Shown: piece by piece, positions 1 to 6,116 of the stretch
Numbering within the stretch: position 1 is the first letter of the stretch
Layout of the letters: every line of letters begins with the position of its first letter
Assembly: GCA_003545515.1 (NCBI GenBank)
Contig: DPYD01000002.1
Coordinates: forward strand, 1-8,731
Reading direction: 5' to 3'
Source: Candidatus Kaiserbacteria bacterium
GTDB lineage: Bacteria; Patescibacteriota; Minisyncoccia; Phycocordibacterales; UBA2100
DNA: 8,731 nucleotides
Made by a program: the position numbers and the translations under genes
Notes under the pieces: generated by a model
What the model saw: the letters and a program-made list of their open reading frames with translations, nothing else
Databases searched by the model: none
Told to the model about the DNA's origin: nothing

Positions 1-353
1 TTGCCGAGATCGCGAACGAATATGCTGACAGTATTTCCGGCATCAATACTCTGCAGGGAGAAATTCGCAATGCCACGGGCGACCAAGCGCTACCGGGTTC
101 CCCTGCACGCCTTCGCTCTGGCGTGTGCGGTGCTGGAATCAGATGGGCGGGATTGGACTTTGTGAAAAAACTCGCGGCAATCAGGGCCAAAAGAAACTTC
201 AAATTTTCCATTGAAGGAGTAGGCGGAGTGTTAACTCCGGAGAATTATAAGAAATATCGTGATGCCGGCGCCGATTCAGTTATGTCCGCAACCGGCGCCA
301 TGTGGAATCCATATCTTGCGCAGGAGATAAAAGAATTGCATCCGAATGCGTAA
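1..353 (+). CDS. pyrD: Dihydroorotate dehydrogenase-like protein, C-terminal part (5' end outside window)
   Basis: The frame is open from base 3 and ends with TAA at 351-353, giving 116 visible residues; the N-terminus lies outside the window. Visible motifs fit the C-terminal half of an FMN-binding TIM barrel of the dihydroorotate dehydrogenase family: a SGINTLQGE stretch, then SGVCGAGIRWAGLDFV, then the phosphate-binding loop GVGGVLTPE followed by YRDAGADSVMSATG and a closing WNPYLAQEIKEL helix. Family knowledge: these enzymes oxidise dihydroorotate to orotate in pyrimidine synthesis, using FMN. The catalytic base and the rest of the barrel cannot be checked here, so a related FMN oxidoreductase such as a dihydropyrimidine dehydrogenase-like protein is possible. 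The downstream hydrolase gene starts inside the last codons of this gene (8-base overlap), which suggests co-transcription and translational coupling. Confidence 0.75.
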   Translation, partial: AEIANEYADSISGINTLQGEIRNATGDQALPGSPARLRSGVCGAGIRWAGLDFVKKLAAIRAKRNFKFSIEGVGGVLTPENYKKYRDAGADSVMSATGAMWNPYLAQEIKELHPNA

Positions 354-1353
354 GGAGATTGAAGAACGGGTTGCGAAGGCGATACAAGAGAACGTATTTC
401 CGGGTTGTGTCATAGGCATCGTACGAGCAAATGGAGAAAGCGAAATTGCCCCATTCGGCAGTTCCATATATGGAACTGGCGGCGAGAGGGTAAAGGCGGA
501 CACCGTGTATGACCTTGCCTCTATAACAAAATCCATTCCCACGTCTTCGCTCGCGCTCTTGCTCATCGCGGAGGGGAAACTTACTTTGTCCGATACAGTG
601 AAAAAGTATCTGCCGGAACTTGAGAATGATTATGACGCAACGATAGAGGATTTGCTCACGTATCGTGTCCATGGAACACAACTCTCTCTTTTAAAAGACA
701 AAACACCCGATGAATTTATTGCGCACGTCTTTTCGCACGGATTCGACTGCTCACGGGGAGAGCAAAACTATACGAATTTGCCGGCATTTTTACTAGGTCT
801 GATACTTGAACGTGTAACCGATGAATCTCTTGATGCTCTCGCACGGCGACATTTTTTTGAACCACTCGGTATGAAAAATACAACATTCTTCCCCAAAAAG
901 ATTCCATATATGGAACAAAAGCCGATTCCATATATGGAATCGGTGCCGACGGAGATTGATGAACAGGGGAATGTAGTATGTGGAATGCCACACGACGAAA
1001 GCGCGCGTATTTTTGCAAAGGTTGAGAAGGCGGTCGGTCACGCAGGGCTTTTCTCTACTGTGCCCGATTTACTGAATTTTCTTGAGGCGCTTTTGCAGGG
1101 GAAATATTTACATATCGTGGAAGGAGCCGAAAAAGGACTCGGCTGGCAGCTCAATGACGCGAATTTGATGGGGCAACATACTGGCCCAAGATTATTTGGG
1201 AAAACCGGCTTTACAGGTTGTTCGGTAATATGCGACATAAACAGAGGTGTCGCGTTCGCCATTCTCTCCAATCGCGCCTACCCGAAGCGCCCGCCTGATC
1301 AAAAAGCAATCAACGCCTTCCGCCGCGATATCGTTGGTATTATCTTTTCGTAA
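346..1353 (+). CDS. Serine beta-lactamase-fold hydrolase (class C / esterase-like)
   Basis: A 335-residue protein of the beta-lactamase-related serine hydrolase family (class C beta-lactamases, esterases, DD-peptidases). The catalytic tetrad motif SITK is at residues 59-62 within DLASITKS, the second motif YTN at 142-144, and the third motif is FGKTGFTG at 284-291, where this family usually has HTG. GHAGLFST (231-238) is another family hallmark. I see no signal peptide, so the protein is probably cytoplasmic; its substrate cannot be read from sequence and it should not be called a resistance gene. The ATG at 346 overlaps the preceding gene's stop by 8 bases, implying translational coupling. 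Odd feature: three copies of TTCCATATATGGAA lie in the gene, two of them encoding IPYME at residues 186-190 and 194-198 just after the EPLGMKNTTF region, which looks like an inserted surface loop. Confidence 0.85.
   Translation: MRKEIEERVAKAIQENVFPGCVIGIVRANGESEIAPFGSSIYGTGGERVKADTVYDLASITKSIPTSSLALLLIAEGKLTLSDTVKKYLPELENDYDATIEDLLTYRVHGTQLSLLKDKTPDEFIAHVFSHGFDCSRGEQNYTNLPAFLLGLILERVTDESLDALARRHFFEPLGMKNTTFFPKKIPYMEQKPIPYMESVPTEIDEQGNVVCGMPHDESARIFAKVEKAVGHAGLFSTVPDLLNFLEALLQGKYLHIVEGAEKGLGWQLNDANLMGQHTGPRLFGKTGFTGCSVICDINRGVAFAILSNRAYPKRPPDQKAINAFRRDIVGIIFS
461..476. repeat. Palindromic repeat copy 1 (core TTCCATATATGGAA) inside hydrolase gene
   Basis: GTTCCATATATGGAAC is a perfect 16-bp palindrome inside the hydrolase gene. 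It is read here in a different phase from the other two copies, giving SIYGT at residues 40-44. The 14-bp core is identical in all three copies. Confidence 0.8.
901..948 (+). repeat. Two 24-bp tandem units, each carrying TTCCATATATGGAA, encoding IPYME twice
   Basis: Two adjacent 24-bp units start at 901 and 925. Each begins ATTCCATATATGGAA and ends in GCCG or TGCCG-like bases, and encodes IPYME plus three more residues. The second copy extends to a perfect 22-bp palindrome at 922-943. The arrangement looks like insertion of a palindromic unit followed by tandem duplication, keeping the reading frame open. Confidence 0.8.
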
Positions 1354-1361
1354 TATGAAAT

Positions 1362-1392
1362 GGCGCTCTCAGATGTAGTTCCTGGGAGCGCC
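1362..1392. terminator. Hairpin between convergent genes, likely bidirectional terminator
   Basis: GGCGCTCTCAG (1362-1372) pairs with CTGGGAGCGCC (1382-1392) over 11 positions with one G-T wobble and a 9-base loop. It lies between the stop of the hydrolase gene (1353) and the stop of the convergent small gene (1409). No strong T-run follows on the + strand; on the - strand the stem is followed by ATTTCATATT. Termination is therefore inferred mainly from position and stem stability. Confidence 0.5.
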
Positions 1393-1406
1393 GTTCGTGC
1401 GACCCG

Positions 1407-1616
1407 CTAAAGGTCATGAGGTTGTCTCCTCGTTGTAACCGCCTGCAGACGCAGAGCGGGGTCCCACTGCCGATCGTCGCGGAAGTAGCTGATTCCGCCG
1501 TACCAACCCTGCATGTATTTGGGGTTGGCAGGCTCTCTCTGCTCATTACCGACGCGACCGTCGGCAAACCCGCGCTCGTAGGCCGATTGCCCGACCTCCG
1601 GTTTGACCTTGGTCAT
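1407..1616 (-). CDS. Small protein resembling ribosome modulation factor (RMF/CrpP-like)
   Basis: A 69-residue protein with ATG at 1616 and TAG at 1407-1409. The start is preceded by a strong Shine-Dalgarno, AAGGAGG, five bases upstream, which is the main reason to believe in so short a gene. The sequence has AYERGFADGRVG at residues 12-23 and NPKYMQGWYGG at 31-41. This spacing of a Y/RG-F..G..G segment and a later GW..G segment resembles the ribosome modulation factor family, where RGY.AG..G is followed by W..GW. RMF dimerises ribosomes in stationary-phase gammaproteobacteria; a family member in this organism would be unusual, so the function is only suggested. The tail (WDPALRLQAVTTRRQPHDL) is not conserved in RMF. 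It is convergent with the hydrolase gene and divergent from glmS. Confidence is good that it is a gene, low for its role. Confidence 0.6.
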   Translation of the reverse strand: MTKVKPEVGQSAYERGFADGRVGNEQREPANPKYMQGWYGGISYFRDDRQWDPALRLQAVTTRRQPHDL

Positions 1617-1621
1617 GCACT

Positions 1622-1628
1622 CCTCCTT
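1622..1628 (-). promoter_or_regulatory. Strong Shine-Dalgarno for the RMF-like small gene
   Basis: On the - strand AAGGAGG precedes the ATG at 1616 by five bases. It is the best SD in the window; several other starts have none, so it both fixes this start and supports the gene. Confidence 0.7.
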
Positions 1629-1764
1629 TTCCGCAGCGCCAATGCTACTAGTACCACTCTACCCCTGTTTACGAGGCAGTGGCAAGGCATGTAGTAAACG
1701 TGCTACATTGACCGTCTTATCCTTGTATGGGTAATTTCTTGTATTTCCTAGAAGCTAACAGTTA

Positions 1765-1779
1765 ACAGCTACAAGCTGT
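1765..1779. repeat. Short inverted repeat directly ahead of the glmS start
   Basis: ACAGCT (1765-1770) and AGCTGT (1774-1779) form a 6-bp perfect stem with a 3-base loop, ending five bases before the glmS ATG. A related direct repeat, TAACAG then TTAACAG, lies just upstream (about 1756-1768). No SD and no glmS ribozyme are present here. The stem could mask the start region or bind a protein; no function is shown. Confidence 0.4.
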
Positions 1780-1784
1780 CCGAT

Positions 1785-3605
1785 ATGTGTGGGATTTTTG
1801 CTTATACAGGTCAAAACGGGAAAGATGCGGCGAAAGTCCTTTTGGACGGTCTCGTTTCGCTTGAATATCGCGGCTATGATTCTGCTGGGATTTTTACGCC
1901 GGAAAGCGGTGTCATAAAAACACCTGGCGCAGTCGCGGAACTTCGCAAGAGAGTGCCGAAGAAATACAGCGGCAAAAGCGGCATCGCACACCTTCGCTGG
2001 GCGACGCACGGCGAGCCTACAAAAGTGAACGCGCATCCGCATGGCAGCGGCGCGATATGGCTCGTCCACAACGGCATTATCGAAAATTTTAAGGAACTGA
2101 AGAAAAAACTCGTCACAAAGGGACATGCGTTCGTTTCGGATTCTGACACGGAGATACTCGCACATCTCATCGAAGAGCATCTCAAGCGTGAAAGAAGTTT
2201 TGAAAAGGCGACACTGAAAGCGCTCAAAGAAGTTCGAGGCACCTACGGCGTCGCCATTCAATACAAAGGCGAGCCGGAGAAACTAATCGCCGCGCGCATG
2301 GGGAGCCCCATCGTGCTTGGCATCGGGAAAGGCGAACATTTCATTGCGTCCGATCCCTCACCTATTTTGAAACATACAAAAAAGGTGCTCTTTTTGAACG
2401 ATGGTGAAGTTGCAGTATTAACTCCGAAATCGCACACAGTCTACAAGCTCTCGAAAGAAATCGTGCATCGTATGCCCGAAGAGCTGGATTGGAGCGCAGA
2501 AGAAGCACAGAAAGGCGGCTATGAGCATTTCATGCTGAAGGAAATTATGGAAGCGCCCGAGGTTGTGGTGAACACTTTACGCGGACGACTTATTCCGGAG
2601 AAAGGCATGGCGAAACTTGGCGGACTTGAAGCGGTGGCGAAAGAGCTCGCAAATATAGAGCGTATTATCATTGTCGCCTGTGGCACGGCCTATTACGCGG
2701 GGCTCATTGGCGAATACATGCTCGAGGAATTCGCAGGGATTCCCGTCGAGGTGGAGCTTGGAAGCGAGTTTCGCTATCGTTCGCCCGTCTTGAACCAACG
2801 AACGGCGGTCATCGCCATCTCGCAGTCTGGAGAGACGTTAGATACATTGGAGGCGGTGCGAGAAGGTAAACGCAAAGGCGCCTTAACACTCGGCATTGTG
2901 AACGCAGTTGGCTCGACTATCGCACGCGAAACGGATGCCGGAGTTTATAATCACGCCGGTCCGGAGATAGGAGTGGCTTCGACCAAAGCGTTTGTCTCAC
3001 AACTGATAGCACTTGCGCTTTTTACCATTTTTCTCGGTCGCCAAAGAGAGATGTCGGTGAAGACGGGCAGGGAAATTGCGAAAGAGCTCAAAGCACTCCC
3101 CAAAAAGCTGGAGAAAGTCCTTGCTGGCCGCAAAGAATTTGAAAAGTTTGCCAAGAAATACAAGAATGCACGCGACTTTCTTTTTATCGGAAGGAAATAT
3201 AATAACCCCGTCGCATTCGAAGGCGCATTAAAGCTTAAAGAGATTTCTTATATTCACGCCGAAGGGTACGGCGCAGGCGAGATGAAGCATGGCCCCATCG
3301 CGATGATTGATAAAGACTTTCCGACGTTCGCCATCGCAACGAAGGACAGCGTGTACGAAAAGAATGTTTCCAACATACACGAACTGAAAGCCCGCAAAGG
3401 TCCTGTTATCGTACTCGCGACGGAGGGGGATAAAGAGATAGCAAAACTTGCCGATGATGTTGTCTACGTGCCGAAAACCCTCGAAATGCTCTCGCCGATA
3501 TTGAATGTCGTTCCGCTCCAGCTCTTCGCCTACTACTTTGCGAAAGGAAAAGGCCTTAATCCGGATCGTCCGAGGAACCTCGCGAAGTCAGTCACGGTTG
3601 AATAA
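1785..3605 (+). CDS. glmS: Glutamine--fructose-6-phosphate aminotransferase (isomerizing)
   Basis: Complete 606-residue GlmS, close to the usual 600-610. It converts fructose-6-phosphate and glutamine to glucosamine-6-phosphate and glutamate, the entry step to UDP-GlcNAc for the cell envelope. The N-terminal class II glutamine amidotransferase domain (about 1-215) begins MCGIF with nucleophile Cys2, exposed after Met removal, which fixes the start; RWATHGEP (71-78), HNG (95-97) and SDSDTE (118-123) complete the glutaminase site. Two SIS sugar-isomerase domains follow: ACGTAYYAG (298-306) and SQSGET (346-351) in the first, and LKLKEISYIHAEGY, then KHGP (501-504), in the second. The C-terminal tail RPRNLAKSVTVE is canonical, with the conserved lysine at 601. 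No SD precedes the ATG. A weak TTGACC at 1708 followed by TAATTT at 1732 is the only promoter-like pair seen upstream. It stands alone, converging with the gene downstream. Confidence 0.97.
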   Translation: MCGIFAYTGQNGKDAAKVLLDGLVSLEYRGYDSAGIFTPESGVIKTPGAVAELRKRVPKKYSGKSGIAHLRWATHGEPTKVNAHPHGSGAIWLVHNGIIENFKELKKKLVTKGHAFVSDSDTEILAHLIEEHLKRERSFEKATLKALKEVRGTYGVAIQYKGEPEKLIAARMGSPIVLGIGKGEHFIASDPSPILKHTKKVLFLNDGEVAVLTPKSHTVYKLSKEIVHRMPEELDWSAEEAQKGGYEHFMLKEIMEAPEVVVNTLRGRLIPEKGMAKLGGLEAVAKELANIERIIIVACGTAYYAGLIGEYMLEEFAGIPVEVELGSEFRYRSPVLNQRTAVIAISQSGETLDTLEAVREGKRKGALTLGIVNAVGSTIARETDAGVYNHAGPEIGVASTKAFVSQLIALALFTIFLGRQREMSVKTGREIAKELKALPKKLEKVLAGRKEFEKFAKKYKNARDFLFIGRKYNNPVAFEGALKLKEISYIHAEGYGAGEMKHGPIAMIDKDFPTFAIATKDSVYEKNVSNIHELKARKGPVIVLATEGDKEIAKLADDVVYVPKTLEMLSPILNVVPLQLFAYYFAKGKGLNPDRPRNLAKSVTVE

Positions 3606-3612
3606 AGAAGTT

Positions 3613-3645
3613 GCGCCTGCCCAGTTGCCCGGGCAAGCGCGGCGC
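3613..3645. terminator. GC-rich inverted repeat between convergent glmS and hypothetical gene
   Basis: The 43-base gap between two stops holds a 12-bp perfect palindrome, TTGCCCGGGCAA (3625-3636). Alternatively TGCCC (3618-3622) pairs with GGGCA (3631-3635) and GCGCC (3613-3617) with GGCGC (3641-3645). No T-run follows, so terminator function is inferred from position between convergent genes. Confidence 0.35.
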
Positions 3646-3648
3646 GTG

Positions 3649-4278
3649 TTACCACATGTGCTGTTCCAGCATCTTGATGAATGTTTCGAGTTCAGCTGTC
3701 GCCTTGAGGCGCTCCCTGCGTTCCTCAAGGGTGTCCGTGACCATCCATCCGAGAGCGACGACTATCACACGAGCCGTCTGTGCGTTCGAAAGGTAGGTCG
3801 CGAGTGCTCTTCTACCCTCCAGAATGCGGAATTTGCTCCGGATGGACATGCGTCGTTTCTTGCCCTTACGAAAACGATGGGTGGTGAGGTCCCAAACGAG
3901 AACTTCTCCCCCTTGCGTGATGAGTAGCGTCTTCGTGTACATCCACCGCTTCTCGACGATGCGTCGCGCATTCTGGGAGCGCTTCACACCTTCCCTTTGG
4001 TTGATGAGAATCTCAAGGCGACGCACCCGTGTTCTTCCGGAGACCCCAACGGGGAACTTATAGATCCATACATCCACGGGCCATTGGGACTTGTCATAGG
4101 CCGTAATCCCACTGGTGCCGGACATGTATTCATCGAGCGGCGTAAAACCGGACAGGTATGTCATGTACGGTTTCGTAGCCCGCAGCACCTCTTGCGCGAC
4201 GAACGCGGTGCGTGCGACTTGTTCGCATATGGTGCCGAGCTTCTCGCGTGCCATTTCCAGTCTGATGGACGTATCCAT
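3649..4278 (-). CDS. Hypothetical basic protein, unrecognised
   Basis: I do not recognise this protein. From the ATG at 4278 it has 209 residues; GGAG lies seven bases upstream, so this start is preferred over an in-frame TTG at 4305 (218 residues, weak SD). It stops with TAA at 3649-3651. The protein is strongly basic, with runs such as RFRKGKKRRMSIRSKFR about two-thirds along. The N-terminal third (DTSIRLEMAREKLGTICEQV) and the C-terminus (LEERRERLKATAELETFIKM) look helical and amphipathic, while the middle (WPVDVWIYKFPVGVS, TLLITQGGEVLVWDL) looks beta-rich. No signal peptide or membrane helix is seen. The basic character could mean nucleic-acid binding, but no motif supports this. It follows the toxin gene on the same strand but has its own promoter candidate at 4329-4357. 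Confidence 0.65.
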   Translation of the reverse strand: MDTSIRLEMAREKLGTICEQVARTAFVAQEVLRATKPYMTYLSGFTPLDEYMSGTSGITAYDKSQWPVDVWIYKFPVGVSGRTRVRRLEILINQREGVKRSQNARRIVEKRWMYTKTLLITQGGEVLVWDLTTHRFRKGKKRRMSIRSKFRILEGRRALATYLSNAQTARVIVVALGWMVTDTLEERRERLKATAELETFIKMLEQHMW

Positions 4279-4328
4279 TGCCAGACTCCACTTCTCAAGG
4301 GACAAGGAACGATTTCCAGTCCGAAGAG

Positions 4329-4357
4329 ACTATGACCTTCTTTTAATCTTTAGTCAA
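4329..4357 (-). promoter_or_regulatory. Promoter candidate for the hypothetical gene, overlapping the metK-tail repeat
   Basis: On the - strand TTGACT (4357-4352) and CATAGT (4334-4329) are separated by exactly 17 bases: five of six and four of six matches to the sigma70-type boxes. The -35 box overlaps the stop codon of the duplicated metK tail. The implied transcript start near 4322 leaves about 44 bases to the ATG at 4278. Confidence 0.5.
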
Positions 4358-4380
4358 ATTTTCTCAACTTTCTCCCACGG
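4354..4380 (-). pseudogene. Duplicated 3' end of metK (direct repeat R1)
   Basis: On the - strand these 27 bases encode PWEKVEKI and a TGA stop, matching the true metK end (PWEKIEKI, TGA) at 4909-4935. The two 27-bp stretches agree at 25 positions; both differences are adjacent and turn AAG-ATT into AAA-GTT. No metK homology is visible beyond this stretch on either side. It starts eight bases beyond the toxin stop codon. It looks like a displaced copy of the gene's end. Confidence 0.8.
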
Positions 4381-4388
4381 TTGGTCAA

Positions 4389-4637
4389 TCACGCGTAGTG
4401 ATTGTTCACATCGACGATTTCTATCGTATCTCTCGCGGTAAATATGAAAATGGCGCGATATTTTCTGTCAACGCGGAAACTGAAAATGCGCAAATGTCGC
4501 GGTTCCAGTAGTTCAACATTGAGGCCTGGATGGTAGATATTCTCCTCAAGCAGTTTCTTTTGCTTTTGGAATTTCTTTGCAAGGTTGCGCTTCTTCAAAT
4601 ACTCCTCTATCTCCGAATGGAGCGGAAGAACGCGCAT
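4389..4637 (-). CDS. RelE/ParE-type toxin of a type II toxin-antitoxin pair
   Basis: An 82-residue basic protein with ATG at 4637 and TGA at 4389-4391. It fits the small RelE/ParE/Txe toxin fold: an N-terminal helical hairpin (EEYLKKRNLAKKFQKQKKLLEEN), the HPGLNVELLEP segment, then a strand block with SFRVDRKYRAIFIF (residues 53-66) and a final IEIVDVNNHY (72-81). Family knowledge: RelE-like members cleave mRNA on the ribosome; Arg55, Arg58 and Arg61 and the terminal His80-Tyr81 are the kind of residues used. A ParE-like gyrase role cannot be excluded. It starts three bases after the antitoxin stop, with no clear SD, so translation is probably coupled to the antitoxin, keeping the two in ratio. 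The pair is bracketed by copies of the metK 3' end. Confidence 0.8.
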   Translation of the reverse strand: MRVLPLHSEIEEYLKKRNLAKKFQKQKKLLEENIYHPGLNVELLEPRHLRIFSFRVDRKYRAIFIFTARDTIEIVDVNNHYA

Positions 4638-4640
4638 GGT

Positions 4641-4868
4641 TCATCGCGTGAAATGACGGGAGCGGGAAAGTCCTACTTCCAAGCTCTTGAGGAACGCGGG
4701 AGAGTAGTGCTTGGTCTTACGCATGGCGGAAATGACCGCTTTCGTACTGCGCACAGGAGGGGAGGTGAAAAATTCCGCACCTGCGGCGGAAACAATGCGC
4801 TCATACGCCTTCGCGCGGCGCTTTAGCGCCTCGTACTGCGTCTTTGTTATCGTCACTGTCGCACTCAT
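4641..4868 (-). CDS. Antitoxin partner of the RelE/ParE-type toxin
   Basis: A 75-residue protein, ATG at 4868, TGA at 4641-4643, ending three bases before the toxin gene. The N-terminus MSATVTITKTQYEALKRRA is of the kind found in small antitoxins paired with RelE-like toxins: a short strand then a helix beginning TKxxYExLK. The C-terminal half (SAMRKTKHYSPAFLKSLEVGL) would be the flexible toxin-wrapping part. Expected role: bind and neutralise the toxin and repress the shared promoter. The start lies six bases behind an extended -10 box, so the mRNA is probably leaderless. Antitoxin identity is inferred mainly from gene order and the N-terminal pattern. Confidence 0.72.
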   Translation of the reverse strand: MSATVTITKTQYEALKRRAKAYERIVSAAGAEFFTSPPVRSTKAVISAMRKTKHYSPAFLKSLEVGLSRSRHFTR

Positions 4869-4874
4869 GAAGCG

Positions 4875-4902
4875 AGTATAGCAAAATCAGCCTTACGCGC
4901 AA
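4875..4902 (-). promoter_or_regulatory. Promoter of the toxin-antitoxin operon, probably leaderless
   Basis: On the - strand TTGCGC (4902-4897), a 16-base spacer, and TGC-TATACT with the -10 box at 4880-4875. The TG two positions upstream makes it an extended -10. Only six bases separate the box from the antitoxin ATG, so transcription should start at or next to the A of the start codon. The promoter starts six bases after the metK stop codon. Confidence 0.65.
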
Positions 4903-4908
4903 TCTCAA

Positions 4909-4935
4909 TCAAATTTTCTCAATCTTCTCCCACGG
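4909..4935 (-). repeat. Direct repeat R2 (genuine metK 3' end) matching 4354-4380
   Basis: 27 bases covering the last nine codons of metK (PWEKIEKI plus stop), 25 of 27 identical to R1 at 4354-4380, same orientation. Together they bracket the toxin-antitoxin operon; the unit from the right edge of R1 to the right edge of R2 is 555 bp. Confidence 0.85.
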
Positions 4936-5961
4936 GCGGCCTTTGACTCCGAAGTGGCCGTAGGCGGCTGTTTCTTTGTAGATAGGGCGGCGAAGGTCTA
5001 GACGCTCGATGATGGCGCGCGGACGGAAGTCGTAATACCTCGTCACAATATCTGTCAGATTCTTGCCCGTTTCGCTGAATGCCTCCACCATAACGGGTTC
5101 TGCGCGGCCTATCGCGTAGGCGACCGATACGAGCACCTTCTTCCCGTAACCATTGGCGACTAGGTTTTTCGCGACGTAGCGGCACATGTAGGCCGCCGAG
5201 CGATCCACCTTGCTAGGATCTTTCCCGGAGAAACATCCGCCGCCGTGAGGAATAAGGCCGCCGTATGTGTCCACCATTATCTTCCGACCCGTAAGCCCCG
5301 CGTCGGCGGCGAAGCCGCCTATCTCAAACTTCCCAGTTGGATTGACGAGTATCTCGATAGATTTCACCGAACCGAGAACAGGGGTAAAAAGGTGTTTTAT
5401 AAGACCTTCGCGGATTTCCTCCTGCGAGACACTCTTTGCGTGCTGGGTTGATGTGAGTCCGGTAATTACTTTTCCTTTACTTATCGTCACCTGCGTTTTT
5501 CCATCGGGTTTAAGCCATTTCAGTTTCTTTTCTTTACGAAGCTTTTCGAGTCGTCGCGCGAGTGCGTGCGAAAGAACCACTCCAAGCGGTAGCATTTCTT
5601 TTGTTTCATTTGTCGCGTAGCCGTACATAATGCCTTGGTCGCCGGCGCCTTCCTTATCGACGCCCATCGCGATGTCAGGAGATTGCTGGGCCACCTTTAC
5701 GAGAACGTTGAGTTTCTCGCGATATCCGATGGAGCTATACACTTGCTCCGCAATTTTTTTGTAGTTTATGCGGGCTCTTGTTGTTACCTCTCCTCCTATC
5801 ATGAGCGTTCCATGACTTCCAAATGTCTCTACCGCAACGCGGCTACCGGGATCTTGTTCCAAACAAGCATCAAGGATCGCGTCCGATATCTGGTCGCACA
5901 CTTTGTCGGGGTGTCCAGAGGTTACGCTTTCTGTCGTGTACCTGTTAAGTAAGTGAAGCAT
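4909..5961 (-). CDS. metK: S-adenosylmethionine synthase (methionine adenosyltransferase)
   Basis: MetK makes S-adenosylmethionine from ATP and methionine. From the ATG at 5961 it has 350 residues, shorter than the 384 of E. coli but with all signatures: TSGHPDKVCDQISDAILD (residues 14-31) with catalytic His17, GGEVTT (56-61), GAGDQGIMYGYATNET (105-120), GLTGRKIMVDTYGG (222-235), the P-loop-like GGGCFSGKDPSKVDRSAAY (240-258), and TAAYGHFG near the C-terminus. The frame stays open upstream to 6081, but those 40 codons run through an inverted-repeat structure and match nothing in the family, so the ATG before LHLLNRYTTESV is chosen. No SD and no clear promoter are seen; the leader contains the branched structure at 5973-6089. 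The last 27 bases, including the stop, recur at 4354-4380. Confidence 0.96.
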   Translation of the reverse strand: MLHLLNRYTTESVTSGHPDKVCDQISDAILDACLEQDPGSRVAVETFGSHGTLMIGGEVTTRARINYKKIAEQVYSSIGYREKLNVLVKVAQQSPDIAMGVDKEGAGDQGIMYGYATNETKEMLPLGVVLSHALARRLEKLRKEKKLKWLKPDGKTQVTISKGKVITGLTSTQHAKSVSQEEIREGLIKHLFTPVLGSVKSIEILVNPTGKFEIGGFAADAGLTGRKIMVDTYGGLIPHGGGCFSGKDPSKVDRSAAYMCRYVAKNLVANGYGKKVLVSVAYAIGRAEPVMVEAFSETGKNLTDIVTRYYDFRPRAIIERLDLRRPIYKETAAYGHFGVKGRPWEKIEKI

Positions 5962-5972
5962 GGTGGGTGTGC

Positions 5973-6089
5973 AGGAATTTTCTCGACGCGCACGTTTTTC
6001 GGTCGCTATCTCCGCCTGCTGGCGGAGCGCTGCCTCTCGCGCCGACGCGCTGCGAGACACCGAAAAACGCACATTTCTCAAAAATTCCT
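5973..6089. repeat. Branched inverted-repeat structure in the metK leader
   Basis: Four nested or adjacent stems: outer AGGAATTTT (5973-5981) with AAAATTCCT (6081-6089); second CGTTTTTCGGT (5993-6003) with ACCGAAAAACG (6059-6069), 11 bp perfect; then two internal hairpins, CTCCGCC/GGCGGAG (6010-6016 and 6021-6027, loop TGCT) and TCTCGCGC/GCGC-T-GCGAGA (6035-6042 and 6047-6057). This predicts a long stem opening into a three-way junction. It ends 12 bases before the metK start, so if transcribed it sits in the metK 5' leader. It shows none of the conserved core of the SAM-I riboswitch. It could be a new cis-regulatory RNA, or a palindromic DNA repeat. Confidence 0.6.
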
Positions 6090-6116
6090 TTGTTATTAAG
6101 AGTTGTTAATACAAAT

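Noticed and set aside
716..1018. - strand frame containing IPYME-like peptides opposite the hydrolase
   Set aside because: The palindrome reads the same on both strands, so the peptides appear by symmetry; the + strand gene has the catalytic motifs.
1416..1694. + strand frame opposite the RMF-like gene
   Set aside because: No SD or family features, and it lies antisense to a gene with a strong SD.
1600..1784. glmS ribozyme upstream of glmS
   Set aside because: The leader is short and AT-rich with only a 6-bp hairpin; no ribozyme core is visible.
5962..6081. 40-codon N-terminal extension of metK
   Set aside because: The frame is open but crosses the inverted-repeat structure, has arginine/alanine-rich non-family sequence, and the family homology starts exactly at the ATG at 5961.
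5962..6110. SAM-I (S-box) riboswitch before metK
   Set aside because: The conserved core of that class is not visible on the metK strand; only the stems, not the sequence, invite the idea.
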